DNA from: an uncultured Paraglaciecola sp.
GTDB taxonomy: Bacteria; Pseudomonadota; Gammaproteobacteria; Enterobacterales; Alteromonadaceae
Assembly: GCF_913020055.1 (NCBI RefSeq)
Contig: NZ_CAJWCF010000051.1
Span: forward strand, 1 to 34,567
Direction of reading: 5' to 3'
DNA length: 34,567 nucleotides
Position numbers and translations under genes: made by a program. The notes under the pieces were generated by a model. That model saw nothing but the letters and a program-made list of their open reading frames with translations, did no database searches and was not told the DNA's origin. This document shows positions 6,992 to 16,774 of the stretch, piece by piece; position 1 is the stretch's first letter, and each line of letters starts with the position of its first letter.

Positions 6992-9849
6992 TTATTTTAC
7001 TGCAATAAACGTGCTTTGCGGCGGTCCAAGATAACTGGACTTTAATCCGCCAGTATCAATCATTATCTTTTGTAAAACCAAGCCCGGATCAATCGCATAA
7101 ATTCGCAGTGAATGCTGGCCAGGTGTTTTAAAGTCTAGAGTGGTAGTTACTTCCCTAACTCCCTCAATTACCCCTTGCTGCCAATCTTGGTGGCTATTAT
7201 GTTCAAGAGTATCTACGACAAAAACAGCTTGCTCATCAATGGAAACACCGAATCTTAATCCAGGTCCATTTGCAAAATTCAGACTGGGTGCTAATAGAGA
7301 AATCAAGCGAAGTTCGCCACTAGAAAAAAGATAAACATCGTACTCAAGGTAAGGCGCTGCGAGAATATTATCCGCAAAACTGGTGTTAGCAGGCATAGTG
7401 ACAGACATGGATGAATGTGTTCGGCCATGTAGTGGAATTTCTTGCCAAAAAGCGTGAGGCGAATTATTACCAACTTGGGTGTTTGCAGCCTCAATTGACA
7501 CATATCCATCCGCTTCAATAAAACCAGTTTTGGTTTCTTGTTTTGCCTTAAAAGCAGTGACCGCTATTTTTGTTTGTCCTAAGTTAGCGCCTTTAATGGT
7601 TATATATCCCTTATGGTCCCCCTCTTTAAGTTGAGCCCAATCGACCGTTACTTGAATACGCTTTTGCTTATCAACTTTACCGGCTGTAGTGGACAATTTC
7701 ATCCAATTATTTGAAGATTTAGCTTCAAAGTTAAATGTTTGAACTCCTCTATTAAACACATCAAAAAAATATTCTTGTTGACCGAATGCTGAAAAATCCA
7801 ATTGCAAACCTCCAGCCTCAGGCCACACATTAGCGCGGCCTTCAATCGCTACTCCCATATCCGCCACAGAGATAGGCTGATTGATCTGAACGACTGGCAT
7901 AGTATTCTCTCGAGGATTATTCCAATGGGTATAACCAATATGCGGTTGCGACATAAAGTGATTCCATTTCCCGTTATTTATACCGTGATAACGCTTCTCT
8001 AACGCCGCACCGGCTGCAAACCATTCTCGAGCCTACTCAGCACATTCATTGGTGGACACACGCTGTTGCTGAGCATACAGATAGTTTTTGGCCAGACTAT
8101 TATTTAATTCGTACACATTTCGACTGGCTTGTATCGGATGTAAGACCAATTGAAAAAAGGCATCTTGGTAGCGTTCACCTAACTTCTTGGCAATTTCCTC
8201 AGCGGTATTTGATAAGTTGCTTAGTTCATCAGAAATACGCTGGGCTTCGTTATAAGCAAGTTGACTGTAGGTATCTGGGGCTAAAAGTTCGGGTTTGCGC
8301 CGGCCATTGTGTCGAGTATAACCTTGAATCAATTTGGCTATCTGTAGTGCATATTGTTCGCCAAACTGTTGCGTTGCCCAAGAGACTAAATAGTCTGAAA
8401 GAGAGTTTGCAGAAAATTGAGTTGGATCCCACGCCATTTTAAGGAAAAAGTCAGTGGGTAGCTCCATTGGTTTTAAATCGCCCACGTTGGTAATCCAAAT
8501 TTTCCGTGCATTATATTGGTAAGCTAAATTCATCTGCTCCCATATTTTTGCAATGGGGATGGTATTTATCCTACGATATGATCGCGGTCCACCAACATAA
8601 TCAAAGTGATAATACACGCCGGCACCGCCACTTCTTTCCCGCTCTTTGGCAGTTGGCAATCGACGAATGTTGCCCCAATTGTCATCCGACCATAACAAGG
8701 TGACGTCGTCAGGAACACGCATACCATTTTCGTAATACCCTTGGACTTCTTTATATAATGTCCATACTTGTGGTACGTCACTGATATCGTTGCGCTGATA
8801 CACTTCTTGTAAAATGTCACGTTGATCACTTACTATTTTTCTAACAAGGCGATGTTTTGTTGTTCGCTCATTGGCTCATCTTCTTGGCCACGCATGCCTA
8901 AAGTAAATATGCTCTCAAGCTTTTGGTGACGTTTGGCGCCCTGTTGCCAAAATTCATAAAGGTGTTTTTCGTTGACCGCGTAATCCCACTTACCTTCTCC
9001 GGTCCAATTCCATTCTTTGTCTGCTCGCATCATAGGTTCATGATGTGAAGTGCCCATTACAATTCCCATCTCATGAGCCAATATTGGGTTGTTAGGATCA
9101 TCCAAGTTAAATGCATTATTCCACATGGCTGGCCACAGATAATTGGCTTTAAGTCTCAACATCAACTCAAACATATGCCCATAAAACTGACTGTTATAGT
9201 TACCAAAATTTTCTTGTACCCAACCTGTAAGTGCGGGCGCTTCATCATTTAAAAAAAGGCCTCTATATTTTACTTTGGGCCAATCCACTACCAGAGTATC
9301 GGCTTTCACAAAGATGTCTTCGTGCTGAGCCACAGGTACGTCAGCCCACCAATACCAAGGCGAAACCCCTACTGCACTTGAAAGTTCGTAAACCCCAAAA
9401 ATCGCGCCGCGCATATCACTGCCCGATATCACTAAGGCTTGCTCAACGCCCTCAAAAGGCTGCGATACTAGTTGAATTTGATAGGCTTCCCATTGCCCTT
9501 GAATAGCTTGAATATCGATTTTACCGGATTTTTGTAGTGCTTTTATTGGCCCACTATTGTCTAGGGTGCCCACAATAATAAGCATTTGGGCTTTAGCTAT
9601 AGAGTGGATAATATTTGGCGTTTCACCGGTAACTTTATGGAGATCACTTTGTAGGTTTTTTAAGGCTAATTTAAGCCCATTGCGTTCAGACGGGTCGATA
9701 AACATAGAGGTAGGCTGGTTATCTTTACTTATTGCAAAACTACCCTTAGAAGCACTAAAAGTAATAAAGTCGGCGGCACTAGCAGTGTCACTTACCAGTA
9801 AAAACAAAACCAAGGCAAAAAGTTTGTGTTTAGCGATTACATGTTTCAT
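6992..9849 (-). pseudogene. GH115 xylan alpha-1,2-glucuronidase, disrupted
   Basis: Secreted glycoside hydrolase family 115 enzymes remove (4-O-methyl)glucuronic acid from glucuronoxylan. The ATG at 9847-9849 gives a signal peptide (MKHVIAKHKLFALVLFLLV to TASA). The N-terminal and catalytic parts follow: VSPWYWWADVPV, KYRGLFLNDEAP, LKANYLWPAMWNNAF and MGTSHHEPM. Near codon 337 a run of five A (plus-strand T run 8836-8840) replaces the six needed to read EKIVSDQRDILQEVYQRND, and the frame meets TAG TAA. In the corrected frame the protein continues (TLLWSDDNWGNIRRLP) to NECAE, then an in-frame TAG at 8033-8035, then AREWFAAGAALEKRY. It goes on through MSQPHIGYTHW and the beta-rich C-terminal domain to 6992. 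Restored length is about 952 residues, normal for GH115. Two independent lesions make a sequencing slip an unlikely sole cause. Confidence 0.9.
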
Positions 9850-9888
9850 TGATGTATTTCCAATTATTCTAATGTTAGCCCCAAAACG

Positions 9889-9917
9889 CAAATAGGACTG
9901 CAAAACAGTCCTATTTG
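9889..9917 (-). terminator. Perfect 12-bp hairpin between GH43 and GH115 pseudogenes
   Basis: CAAATAGGACTG (9889-9900) pairs perfectly with CAGTCCTATTTG (9906-9917) around a 5-base loop. It lies 30 bases past the GH43 stop and 40 bases before the GH115 start. On the minus strand it is followed by CGTTTTGGGG, a weak T tract. It is probably a terminator or an intercistronic stem stabilising the GH43 message. Confidence 0.6.
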
Positions 9918-9946
9918 AAATTCAATACCGCAGTACTAAAGTGAAC

Positions 9947-10969
9947 CTAGTCTCGGTAAGGCACTAATGTTTTTATCAGGCCATCACTGTCGTATTCGAT
10001 TTCAGCCATCTTGACTGAGCGCAGGTGGGTGACCCCAGCTGAAAGAGACGAGTCATGGTAAAACAAGAACCATTTATCCTGATATTGCGCGATTGAATGA
10101 TGGGTAGTCCAGCCTAAAACAGGCTCCAAAATTCTGCCTGCATAGGTGAATGGTCCGTAAGGACTTTCTCCTATGGCATAACACAACAAATGCGTATCAC
10201 CAGTCGAATATGAAAAATAGTATTTACCATTATATTTATGCATCCAAGCGGCTTCAAAAAATCGTCTATCGTGATCACCGGCTAACAAAGGTTGGCCTTG
10301 CTCATCAAGTATTAACATTTCTTTAGGCGTTTCATCAAATTCCAGCATGTCGTCGCTCATGCGAGCGACGATAGGTCCTAAAGCCAGTTCATCCGCTTCT
10401 TGCTCAGCAATATTTTGGTCATATTTATTATTCCGATAATGTTGTAATTGACCGCCCCAAATACCACCAAAATACATGTAATATTGCCCATCATCGTCTT
10501 CAAATACGGCAAGATCTATAGAATAACTGCCGCCTATAGGTTGGCTTTGCGCAACAAAAGGGCCAACCGGAGAGTCGCCCACAGCAACACCAATTTGAAA
10601 AATATCATCGGCTTTTTTTGCCGGAAAATAAAAGTAGTATTTATCGCCCTTCTTTGCCGCGTCTGGTGCCCACATTTGTCGACTCGCCCAAGGTACGTCT
10701 TTTACGTGTAATGCAACGCCATTATCTACCGCTTTGCTGTCGGGCGAATCCATTGAGATAACGTGGTAATCCTGCATGCCAAAATGGTCACCATTATCAT
10801 TAAATGGAATGCCAGCATCGATATCATGAGACGGGTAAATTTAAATTTTACCATCAAACACATGCGCCGAAGGATCAGCTGTATAAATGTTCTCAACTAA
10901 AGGCGCTGAAATAGCCTTTGAACCTACTTCGGTTATTTCTTTTTGGGATAATAATTCATCCGACATCAT
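9947..10969 (-). pseudogene. GH43 family glycosidase with early in-frame TAA
   Basis: The frame starts at the double ATG (10964-10969), preceded by AGAGAG. It runs through YTADPSAHVFDGKI to a TAA at 10841-10843 (codon 43), then continues in the same frame as IYPSHDIDAGIPFNDNGDHF. Family members have an aromatic residue in DGKLYIYPSHD, so TAT or TAC to TAA is the likely change. The rest looks intact. It has the five-bladed propeller pattern with D32 (general base, ADPS), the IDLAVFEDDDGQYYMYFGG pivot aspartate and the FFEAAWMHKY general-acid glutamate. Members are beta-xylosidases or alpha-L-arabinofuranosidases. No signal peptide is seen, so it acted in the cytoplasm on imported oligosaccharides. 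Reinitiation at the internal ATG (10775-10777) would drop the general base. Confidence 0.87.
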
Positions 10970-10982
10970 CTACTCTCTTTAC

Positions 10983-11011
10983 AAAAAAGCGCAACCTCAA
11001 GAAGATTGCGC
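10983..11011 (-). terminator. Rho-independent terminator after the GPH symporter
   Basis: GCGCAA (10989-10994) pairs with TTGCGC (11006-11011) across an 11-base loop. On the minus strand the stem is followed directly by six T (plus-strand A run 10983-10988). It lies 26 bases past the symporter stop and just before the GH43 start, so the symporter transcript probably ends here at least in part. Confidence 0.7.
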
Positions 11012-11036
11012 ATCAATTAAAATTTTATTTTTATAC

Positions 11037-12506
11037 CTACTCTGCGGCTCTTCTGGCCGTTAAGTCCACTTCAATATGTTGTTCGACTTGTCTACTAATT
11101 CTGTAAAAGAATAAACATCCCACCGCCAATAAAAAGGGGATAGACGCATACACACTGACCGACATTTTGATTCCATTTACAGTGTCGGGCAGTTGTATTG
11201 CTAAGTCCGGATCATATTGATAAAAACCTAAAATACTGGATAACAAAGATGACCCAAAGGTGAGCCCTACTTTTAGACCCACTATCATGGCTGAAAATAT
11301 TATTGCGGTTGCTCTTCTATGATTTTTCCACTCTGAATAATCAGCGACATCGGCAATCATTGCCCATAACAAAGGAGTCGAAATCCCGTAAAAGAAACCA
11401 TGCAGAATCTGTGAGGTAAACACCAAACCAATTGAATCCGGCGGATACAGATAAAAGGCAGCAATAAAGATCGTTGAAATAACTACCGAAGCACCAAACA
11501 CTTCTCGCTTTCCGAACTTATCGGCTAAACCTTTTGAAAAGCCAATTCCGATTATCATAAAGATAATGCCACCGGCATTAAACACTGCAAAACCTGAAGT
11601 CGCTGGATCTTCAGGCCACTTGAACTCAGTCATTCCTAAGCCCGTTAAACCTGCATTTAAGCCATCAATAAAACCGTTAAAACCAATCGTCACCAAAAAG
11701 TCAGCAATCAGCTTAGGATTTAAATAGTTTTCAAAGTAATAAATATACGCACCACCTTTGAGGGCTAGGGTCACAAACACCAAAATTGTTACCGTTAGCA
11801 TTATCACCCAAGGCATATTTCTCACTAGATCTTGCAAATCTTCGAGAACTGTTGATTTTTGTTCTGCAGTTGCTATCACCCGTTCTTTGGTAGTGAAAAA
11901 CGTGATCATAAACATAATCACACCCCCGATAAATAAAAAGGTCATGACCTTTTCAAAACCAATGGCTTTATCTCCATCACCGGCAATTAGTACCAGAGGA
12001 AGCAATAATACTTGTATGACAAACTGCGCAATCATGACTGCCACAAAACGATAGGAAGACATGCTATTACGTTCTTTCATATTACCGGTAATAACGCCAC
12101 TTAAAGCTGAATAAGGCAGGTTATTCGCTGAATAAATCAATAACAATAATAGATAGGTAATAAAGGCATAATACACTTTACCCTCTGGACTAAAATCAGG
12201 TGTACTGAATGTAAGCAACGCTATTATGCCAAAAGGCACAGAGGTCCATAAAATCCAAGGCCTAAATTTCCCCCAACGAGTTTGAGTTCTATCAGCAATC
12301 ATTCCCATAAAAGGATTAAAAAATGCGGCGATTAAGCCACAAGAAAAAATGATCATGGTGGCCGATTCCACAGGAATTTTGTAAACATCGGTGTAAAAAA
12401 AAGCGATAAATGTCACTAAGGTTTGAAATACAAGATTTGCCGCCAAATCACCCAAACTGTATCCAACCTTCTCTAACACACTTAACTTTTCGGTATTTTC
12501 TGCCAT
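11037..12506 (-). CDS. GPH-family sugar:cation symporter (oligosaccharide or glycoside)
   Basis: A 489-residue membrane protein of the glycoside-pentoside-hexuronide:cation symporter family (MFS superfamily), with about twelve hydrophobic segments. The N-terminal KVGYSLGDLAANLVFQTLV and the loop GMIADRTQTRWGKFRPWILW are characteristic, as is the motif ADVADYSEWKNHRRATAI in the second half. It likely imports xylo-oligosaccharides, aldouronates or uronides; this is inferred from the GH115 and GH43 pseudogenes downstream on the same strand. The frame is uninterrupted, unlike its neighbours. The start is the ATG at 12504-12506. No regulator gene is adjacent. If the hydrolases are dead, its present substrate may be different or it may itself be under relaxed selection. 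Confidence 0.9.
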   Translation of the reverse strand: MAENTEKLSVLEKVGYSLGDLAANLVFQTLVTFIAFFYTDVYKIPVESATMIIFSCGLIAAFFNPFMGMIADRTQTRWGKFRPWILWTSVPFGIIALLTFSTPDFSPEGKVYYAFITYLLLLLIYSANNLPYSALSGVITGNMKERNSMSSYRFVAVMIAQFVIQVLLLPLVLIAGDGDKAIGFEKVMTFLFIGGVIMFMITFFTTKERVIATAEQKSTVLEDLQDLVRNMPWVIMLTVTILVFVTLALKGGAYIYYFENYLNPKLIADFLVTIGFNGFIDGLNAGLTGLGMTEFKWPEDPATSGFAVFNAGGIIFMIIGIGFSKGLADKFGKREVFGASVVISTIFIAAFYLYPPDSIGLVFTSQILHGFFYGISTPLLWAMIADVADYSEWKNHRRATAIIFSAMIVGLKVGLTFGSSLLSSILGFYQYDPDLAIQLPDTVNGIKMSVSVYASIPFLLAVGCLFFYRISRQVEQHIEVDLTARRAAE

Positions 12507-12979
12507 GAGATTTTATTAACACTTAGACGTAAATATCGTACGAGTCTACTTCCAGTCAGAAAGTCTGTATAGCAGCAATAAACCTGAGATTAAGTGCCTT
12601 ATTGTTTAATGAAAATTAAAAACCCAACAATAACACCTTTAAAAACAACAACATACAAGTTCCAATAAGAAAGACATTAGTCGAACAGGTATAAATTTCT
12701 GTTAGAAAAACATAAAGCAATTGTTACATATAATAAAGACACTAAGAATTTCCGTCCTTTTTATGAACACTAAACAAAGGTAAATTAGCGCATCCAAGGC
12801 ACAGGTGCATCGCTTGGAATTTAGGTCCCGTTACAGTCAAGAAAACGTTAAAAAATGTATTGGTTAAAAGAAGTGAGTTGAAATATTTAACTTTCGTTCT
12901 ATCACTTTACGGATAACGTCATTTTTTTCACTTTATAACGCTATACTCGCGTTTTTTTTAATAATGGTCGGAGTTTTTA
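12507..12979. other. Divergent intergenic region, symporter / MATE exporter
   Basis: 473 bases without a gene between two divergent transporters. It is AT-rich and must contain both promoters. I see a TATAAT at 12729-12734 with no good -35 and a TATACT at 12942-12947. A short inverted repeat TCCAAG/CTTGGA (12793-12818) encloses GCAC-AG-GTGC. No operator of a known sugar regulator stands out. Confidence 0.5.
12942..12947 (+). promoter_or_regulatory. Possible -10 element for the MATE gene
   Basis: TATACT (5 of 6 to consensus) lies 33 bases before the MATE ATG and is followed by a CGCG discriminator. The region 16-18 bases upstream has no clear TTGACA, so the assignment is weak. Confidence 0.3.
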
Positions 12980-14329
12980 ATGTCGAAAAACGTCTCAATC
13001 GCTCAACGAATGAATATCAAAACCTTAGTCTGGCCAATATTTGTCGAGCAATTAATGCGTATGAGTTTGATGTCGATTGATGTATTTATGCTTACTCAAT
13101 ATTCTCAAGCGGCCGTCGCCGCAGTTGGACTTACTGGCCATTTCATCTTTTTCTTGATCTTAAGTTATAGCATAGTGTCTTCTGGTGGTGCGGTGTTGAT
13201 TGGTCAGCACTTAGGTGCAAACAAACCACAACAAGCGCAACAATATTCACAAAACAGTCTGCTCATGTCTTTAGTCAGTTCGATTGTCATTGGCCTTGCC
13301 TTTTACCTTGGCAGCCCAACTTTTATTCACGCTTTTTTTTTAGCCCCAGATGTCGAAAAATTTGCCATTCAGTATTGCGTTATTTTAGGTGGGTTATCAA
13401 TTGGCATGTCCCTTAGCATTATGTTTTCGAGCATTTTGCGAGCTTATGGTTACACCAAATCCCCGATGGTAATCCAAGTGATAGCCGGCCTAATCAATTT
13501 AGCCGGCAACTATTTTGCGCTTTATCCACCTTTTGATTTACCACAAACAGGCGTGGTGGGGGTGGCTGTGGCGACTGTTACCAGTCAAATAATTAGTGCG
13601 CTAATGTGTTGGTATGTGATTAAACATCATAAAATTCCGCTTAGTTTTAAGGCGATTTTTAAACCTGACTTAATCAAATTAAAGAAGATACTAAAAATTG
13701 GCTTACCAAATGCGGGAGAAAGTATTTCTTACAACCTGGCGCAAATAACCATTATGTTTTTTGTTGCCCAGCTTGGCACAGTAGCCTTGGCCGCGGCCGC
13801 CATTGTACAAACTGCTGCTAGGTTTATGTTTGTATTTTCACTGTCATTAGGCAATGGTGCACAAATTCTGAGTAGTTTTTACGTAGGCCAAGGTCGCTTT
13901 GCAGAGCTCAAATCAAATGTGCATAAATATTGGATGTTAGGCGTTGCCATTTCCGTGACTGTGACCTTAGCAATGATAGTAGCGCGAGATCCCATTGCAG
14001 CGCTGTTTAGTAATGATTACCAAACCCAGCAGCTCATCGCACTCATGTTAATTGTATCGTTATTTCTAGAGTCGGGAAGAGCTATTAATCTGATTGTCAT
14101 CGCAGCCTTGAAAGGCGCTGGCGATGTAGTTTTCCCGGTCAAAGTAGGCGTACTCGCCATGTGGGGAATAGGCGTATTATTGGCCTATATCTTAGGTATT
14201 TATTGGGCTTGGGGTCTTGTTGGCATCTGGATTGCGATTGGTTTAGATGAGTGGACTAGAGGCATTATTATGATTGCACGCTGGCAAGGGGGAAAATGGA
14301 CAAATAAGGCTGAATTAGAAGTCCAATAA
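12980..14329 (+). CDS. MATE family multidrug/cation antiporter (NorM-like)
   Basis: A 449-residue inner-membrane protein with about twelve hydrophobic segments in two similar halves, as in the multidrug and toxic compound extrusion family. Typical features are the N-terminal WPIFVEQLMRMSLMSIDVFML (P and D/Q in TM1), GGAVLIGQHLGA in the first half and LGNGAQILSSFYVGQG in the second. The ATG at 12980 has GGAG upstream. Exported substrate is unknown. It sits alone between a sugar symporter and mannonate dehydratase, with no evident functional link, and converges on manD with a hairpin between them. Confidence 0.93.
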   Translation: MSKNVSIAQRMNIKTLVWPIFVEQLMRMSLMSIDVFMLTQYSQAAVAAVGLTGHFIFFLILSYSIVSSGGAVLIGQHLGANKPQQAQQYSQNSLLMSLVSSIVIGLAFYLGSPTFIHAFFLAPDVEKFAIQYCVILGGLSIGMSLSIMFSSILRAYGYTKSPMVIQVIAGLINLAGNYFALYPPFDLPQTGVVGVAVATVTSQIISALMCWYVIKHHKIPLSFKAIFKPDLIKLKKILKIGLPNAGESISYNLAQITIMFFVAQLGTVALAAAAIVQTAARFMFVFSLSLGNGAQILSSFYVGQGRFAELKSNVHKYWMLGVAISVTVTLAMIVARDPIAALFSNDYQTQQLIALMLIVSLFLESGRAINLIVIAALKGAGDVVFPVKVGVLAMWGIGVLLAYILGIYWAWGLVGIWIAIGLDEWTRGIIMIARWQGGKWTNKAELEVQ

Positions 14330-14352
14330 TAGTTGTCCATAGTTAAGGTTTC

Positions 14353-14382
14353 ATAAGTGTTACCGAGGCCGGCAACACTTAT
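14353..14382. terminator. Bidirectional hairpin between MATE and manD
   Basis: ATAAGTGTT (14353-14361) pairs with AACACTTAT (14374-14382). The stem can extend inward through CCG/CGG past one mismatch. It lies 23 bases after the MATE stop and 19 bases after the manD stop, the expected place for a shared terminator. T tracts on either side are weak. Confidence 0.55.
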
Positions 14383-14400
14383 CAATACACTTTAATTAAC

Positions 14401-15609
14401 CTACCAATTCCATAAGGTGCCGTCTTCTAAGCGGTTTACCGGCAGAGAGGCCCGTTTGTAAGGGTATTTTTTAGCTTCTTTTTCATCAATATCTGCACCG
14501 TGACCAATTGCTTCACCGGGTGTAAAAAAACCTTTTTCGAATTCATAAGAGCGAGTAAAAACCGACTCCATCAGATCACTGTGCTCCATGTGTTCTTGAA
14601 TGCCAAAATTGGGAATGGCGTAATCAAAATGTAATGCCGCAGCCATACAAATGGGCGAAAGGTCTGTAGCGCCATGAAATCCTGTTTTCACGTGATACAG
14701 GCTTGCAAAATCGGCAATCCGTTTGAGGTGAGTAATACCACCAGCATGGACTATTGTGGTTCGAATATAATCGATTAACTGATCTTGGATAAGCTCTCTA
14801 CAATCGTGAATTGAATTAAATACTTCACCAATAGCAATCGGTGTTGTTGAATGTTGACGGATTAATCGTAAACTTTCTTGGTTTTCAGCTGGCACTGGAT
14901 CTTCAAGCCAAAACAAATGATAAGGCTCTAATTCTTTACTTAACCTAGCCGCTTCGATTGGCGTTAATCTGTGATGCACATCGTGTAATAAATGAATGTC
15001 CTCTCCATATTGTTTGCGTACTTCAGCAAATAATTTTGGCGTGTAATTCAGGTATTTTTCAGTCGACCATACATCTTCGGTTGGTAATTCTGCGTTTGCT
15101 GGTTCGTATTTTTCTCCGTATTTAGACACACCATAACTACTGGCAATACCTGGTACGCCCGATTGCACTCGGACTGCTTGGTACCCTAACTCAATGGCTT
15201 TGCCTACTTCATCGAGAGTAGTGCCTAAATCGATTCCATTAGCATGGGTGTAAGTCATTATTTTATCTCGACTACGCCCACCCAATAATTGGTACAGTGG
15301 CATATTTGCCGCTTTAGCTTTGATATCCCATAACGCGGTATCTACTGCGCCAAGAGCAGTCACGCCTATTGGGCCCCGTCGCCAATAGGCACCTCTGTAT
15401 AAGTACTGCCAGATATCTTCAATACGCTGAGGATCTTTTCCTATCAACATATCTACTACGTAATCTTCAAGGTAGGAAACGACCGCTTTCTCACGTCCAT
15501 TTAATGTGGCATCACCTACCCCATAAATGCCTTGGTCCGTTATTATTTTAAGAGTAACGAAATTCCGTCCTGGGCTACATACGATAACCCTTACATCAAC
15601 AATCTTCAC
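14401..15609 (-). CDS. manD: D-mannonate dehydratase, enolase superfamily (ManD/RspA type)
   Basis: Dehydrates D-mannonate to 2-keto-3-deoxygluconate, the step after glucuronate isomerisation and reduction in hexuronate catabolism. Enolase-superfamily metal ligands are visible in LLHDVHH (Asp), FWLEDP (Glu) and AIGEVFN (Glu). Subgroup signatures include [19 protein letters not shown] and the C-terminal LEDGTLWNW, which matches the ending of characterised ManD proteins. I chose the GTG at 15607-15609: it has AAGGTGG five bases upstream and gives MKIVDVRV and 402 residues, the family length. The frame can extend three codons further to another GTG. No uxaC, uxuB or kdgK is in the window, so the rest of the pathway must be elsewhere. 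Some relatives have low activity or act on other sugar acids, so the substrate is probable, not certain. Confidence 0.9.
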   Translation of the reverse strand: MKIVDVRVIVCSPGRNFVTLKIITDQGIYGVGDATLNGREKAVVSYLEDYVVDMLIGKDPQRIEDIWQYLYRGAYWRRGPIGVTALGAVDTALWDIKAKAANMPLYQLLGGRSRDKIMTYTHANGIDLGTTLDEVGKAIELGYQAVRVQSGVPGIASSYGVSKYGEKYEPANAELPTEDVWSTEKYLNYTPKLFAEVRKQYGEDIHLLHDVHHRLTPIEAARLSKELEPYHLFWLEDPVPAENQESLRLIRQHSTTPIAIGEVFNSIHDCRELIQDQLIDYIRTTIVHAGGITHLKRIADFASLYHVKTGFHGATDLSPICMAAALHFDYAIPNFGIQEHMEHSDLMESVFTRSYEFEKGFFTPGEAIGHGADIDEKEAKKYPYKRASLPVNRLEDGTLWNW

Positions 15610-16020
15610 TAAATCCACCTTTGGTTTTATCGCTTAAAAATAAATGCTAAGCGTCAAGTTTGGGTTATTGGCTAACATAGCGAACCGCTTTTCATAGTAG
15701 CTTCAGATAAATATGAATATTTAGAACATCTACCAAAGAAAGGTAAGGTAATGGACTCAGTTCTTCAACTTCAAAACGTTATGTAATTTAATTTAGGGTT
15801 AACTATTTTTTAACCGTTAAACATGGCTGAACAACTGATCGATTATCTGTAATACCTTGTTGTCTGGTCTTAAGACTTTTAAACAATGAAAGAATGTAGA
15901 ACATTATCCGATAGGAAAATGGGAGCCGTGAACGAACAGCCTATAATGGCAAGGTATAGTATTAAATCAGAGCGGCAAATATCCTGTAATTTGCCGATTT
16001 GGCTTAGATGCAACTAGATT
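15610..16020. other. Gene-free stretch between manD and bioD
   Basis: About 410 bases with no coding frame of quality. The right-hand end holds the hairpin that probably ends the bio operon. The left end is the manD upstream region. GGGTTAAC and TTAACC near 15797-15815 form a small AT-rich dyad with a T run inside, of uncertain meaning. Nothing else is recognised. Confidence 0.5.
15973..15996 (-). terminator. Hairpin after the bioBFCD operon
   Basis: CGGCAAAT (15973-15980) pairs perfectly with ATTTGCCG (15989-15996) across 8 bases, 25 bases past the bioD stop. The T tract on the minus strand is poor, so it could be a 3' stabilising stem. Confidence 0.5.
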
Positions 16021-16746
16021 TTATATATCTAAAACAGATAAATCTAAATGCACCCCCGCTTCTTCTGGGGTATTTAGTCTAGGTAAAGTACCAATAAAAG
16101 GCACGTCTAAAAGTGTTTTTAAACTTTCGATATTGTCATCTAAAAAAGGCATATCGGGGTCAACTTGATTTGCCACCCACCCTGCTATCTTTAGGCCGTC
16201 GTTACGAATACATTCAGCCGTTAACACTGCATGGTTCAAGCAACCTAAACGCATACCCACCACTAAAATGACCGACAGATTTCGTTCCACTACGAACTCT
16301 GACAAATATCTTGGCTTACCTTCAAAATCGATACCTAATGGCAAACGCCAGCCCCCTGCACCTTCTACTATCAACACATCAGGCTTTTTCTGAAATATAC
16401 AATTAAACCCTTCCCGCACTGTATCAATAGAAATTGGCTGAGCGGTGACATCTTCAGTTAAATTTTGTGCGGCTAGATGTGGTGCGATGGCGGCTTCAAA
16501 AGCAATGGGATTCACTTCGTCATAAGTTAATTCAAGGCTCGAATGCTGTTGCAAGGTCAAGGCATCTTCATTACGCAGTCCTTCGGGGGTGAGTTCACAA
16601 CCTGCAGCAATAGGTTTGTAAGCGGCGGTTAATAAACCTTTTTTATTGAGTAAAATGAGTAACGCTTCGCTGACAAACGTTTTGCCAACTTCGGTATCTG
16701 TGCCAGTTACAAAAAATGCGCGGCGTTTAACTGATAAATGTCCCAT
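16021..16746 (-). CDS. bioD: Dethiobiotin synthetase
   Basis: ATP-dependent carboxylase that closes the ureido ring of 7,8-diaminopelargonate to give dethiobiotin, the penultimate step of biotin synthesis. The P-loop GTDTEVGKT is at 15-23. VEGAGGWRLPLG carries the conserved GAGG of the family, and WVANQVDPD fits the nucleotide-binding end. At 241 residues it is slightly longer than E. coli BioD (about 225), mainly by the N-terminal MGHLSVKRR. The start is the ATG at 16744-16746. It is the last gene of bioBFCD, 28 bases after bioC. Confidence 0.95.
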   Translation of the reverse strand: MGHLSVKRRAFFVTGTDTEVGKTFVSEALLILLNKKGLLTAAYKPIAAGCELTPEGLRNEDALTLQQHSSLELTYDEVNPIAFEAAIAPHLAAQNLTEDVTAQPISIDTVREGFNCIFQKKPDVLIVEGAGGWRLPLGIDFEGKPRYLSEFVVERNLSVILVVGMRLGCLNHAVLTAECIRNDGLKIAGWVANQVDPDMPFLDDNIESLKTLLDVPFIGTLPRLNTPEEAGVHLDLSVLDI

Positions 16747-16774
16747 GAGAATCCTATTTAATTGCGAATCACAG

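Noticed and set aside
5991-9849. Programmed recoding of TAG (readthrough or pyrrolysine/selenocysteine-like) to explain the in-frame stops
   Set aside because: One lesion in the block is TAA, others are indels, and TAG serves as a normal stop for intact genes here (for example ychF). RF1 is intact. No recoding element is visible near the stops, so decay is the simpler reading.
12793-12818. Inverted repeat TCCAAG/CTTGGA with inner GCAC/GTGC as an operator
   Set aside because: The arms are only six bases, the site matches no known regulator motif and it is far from both start codons.
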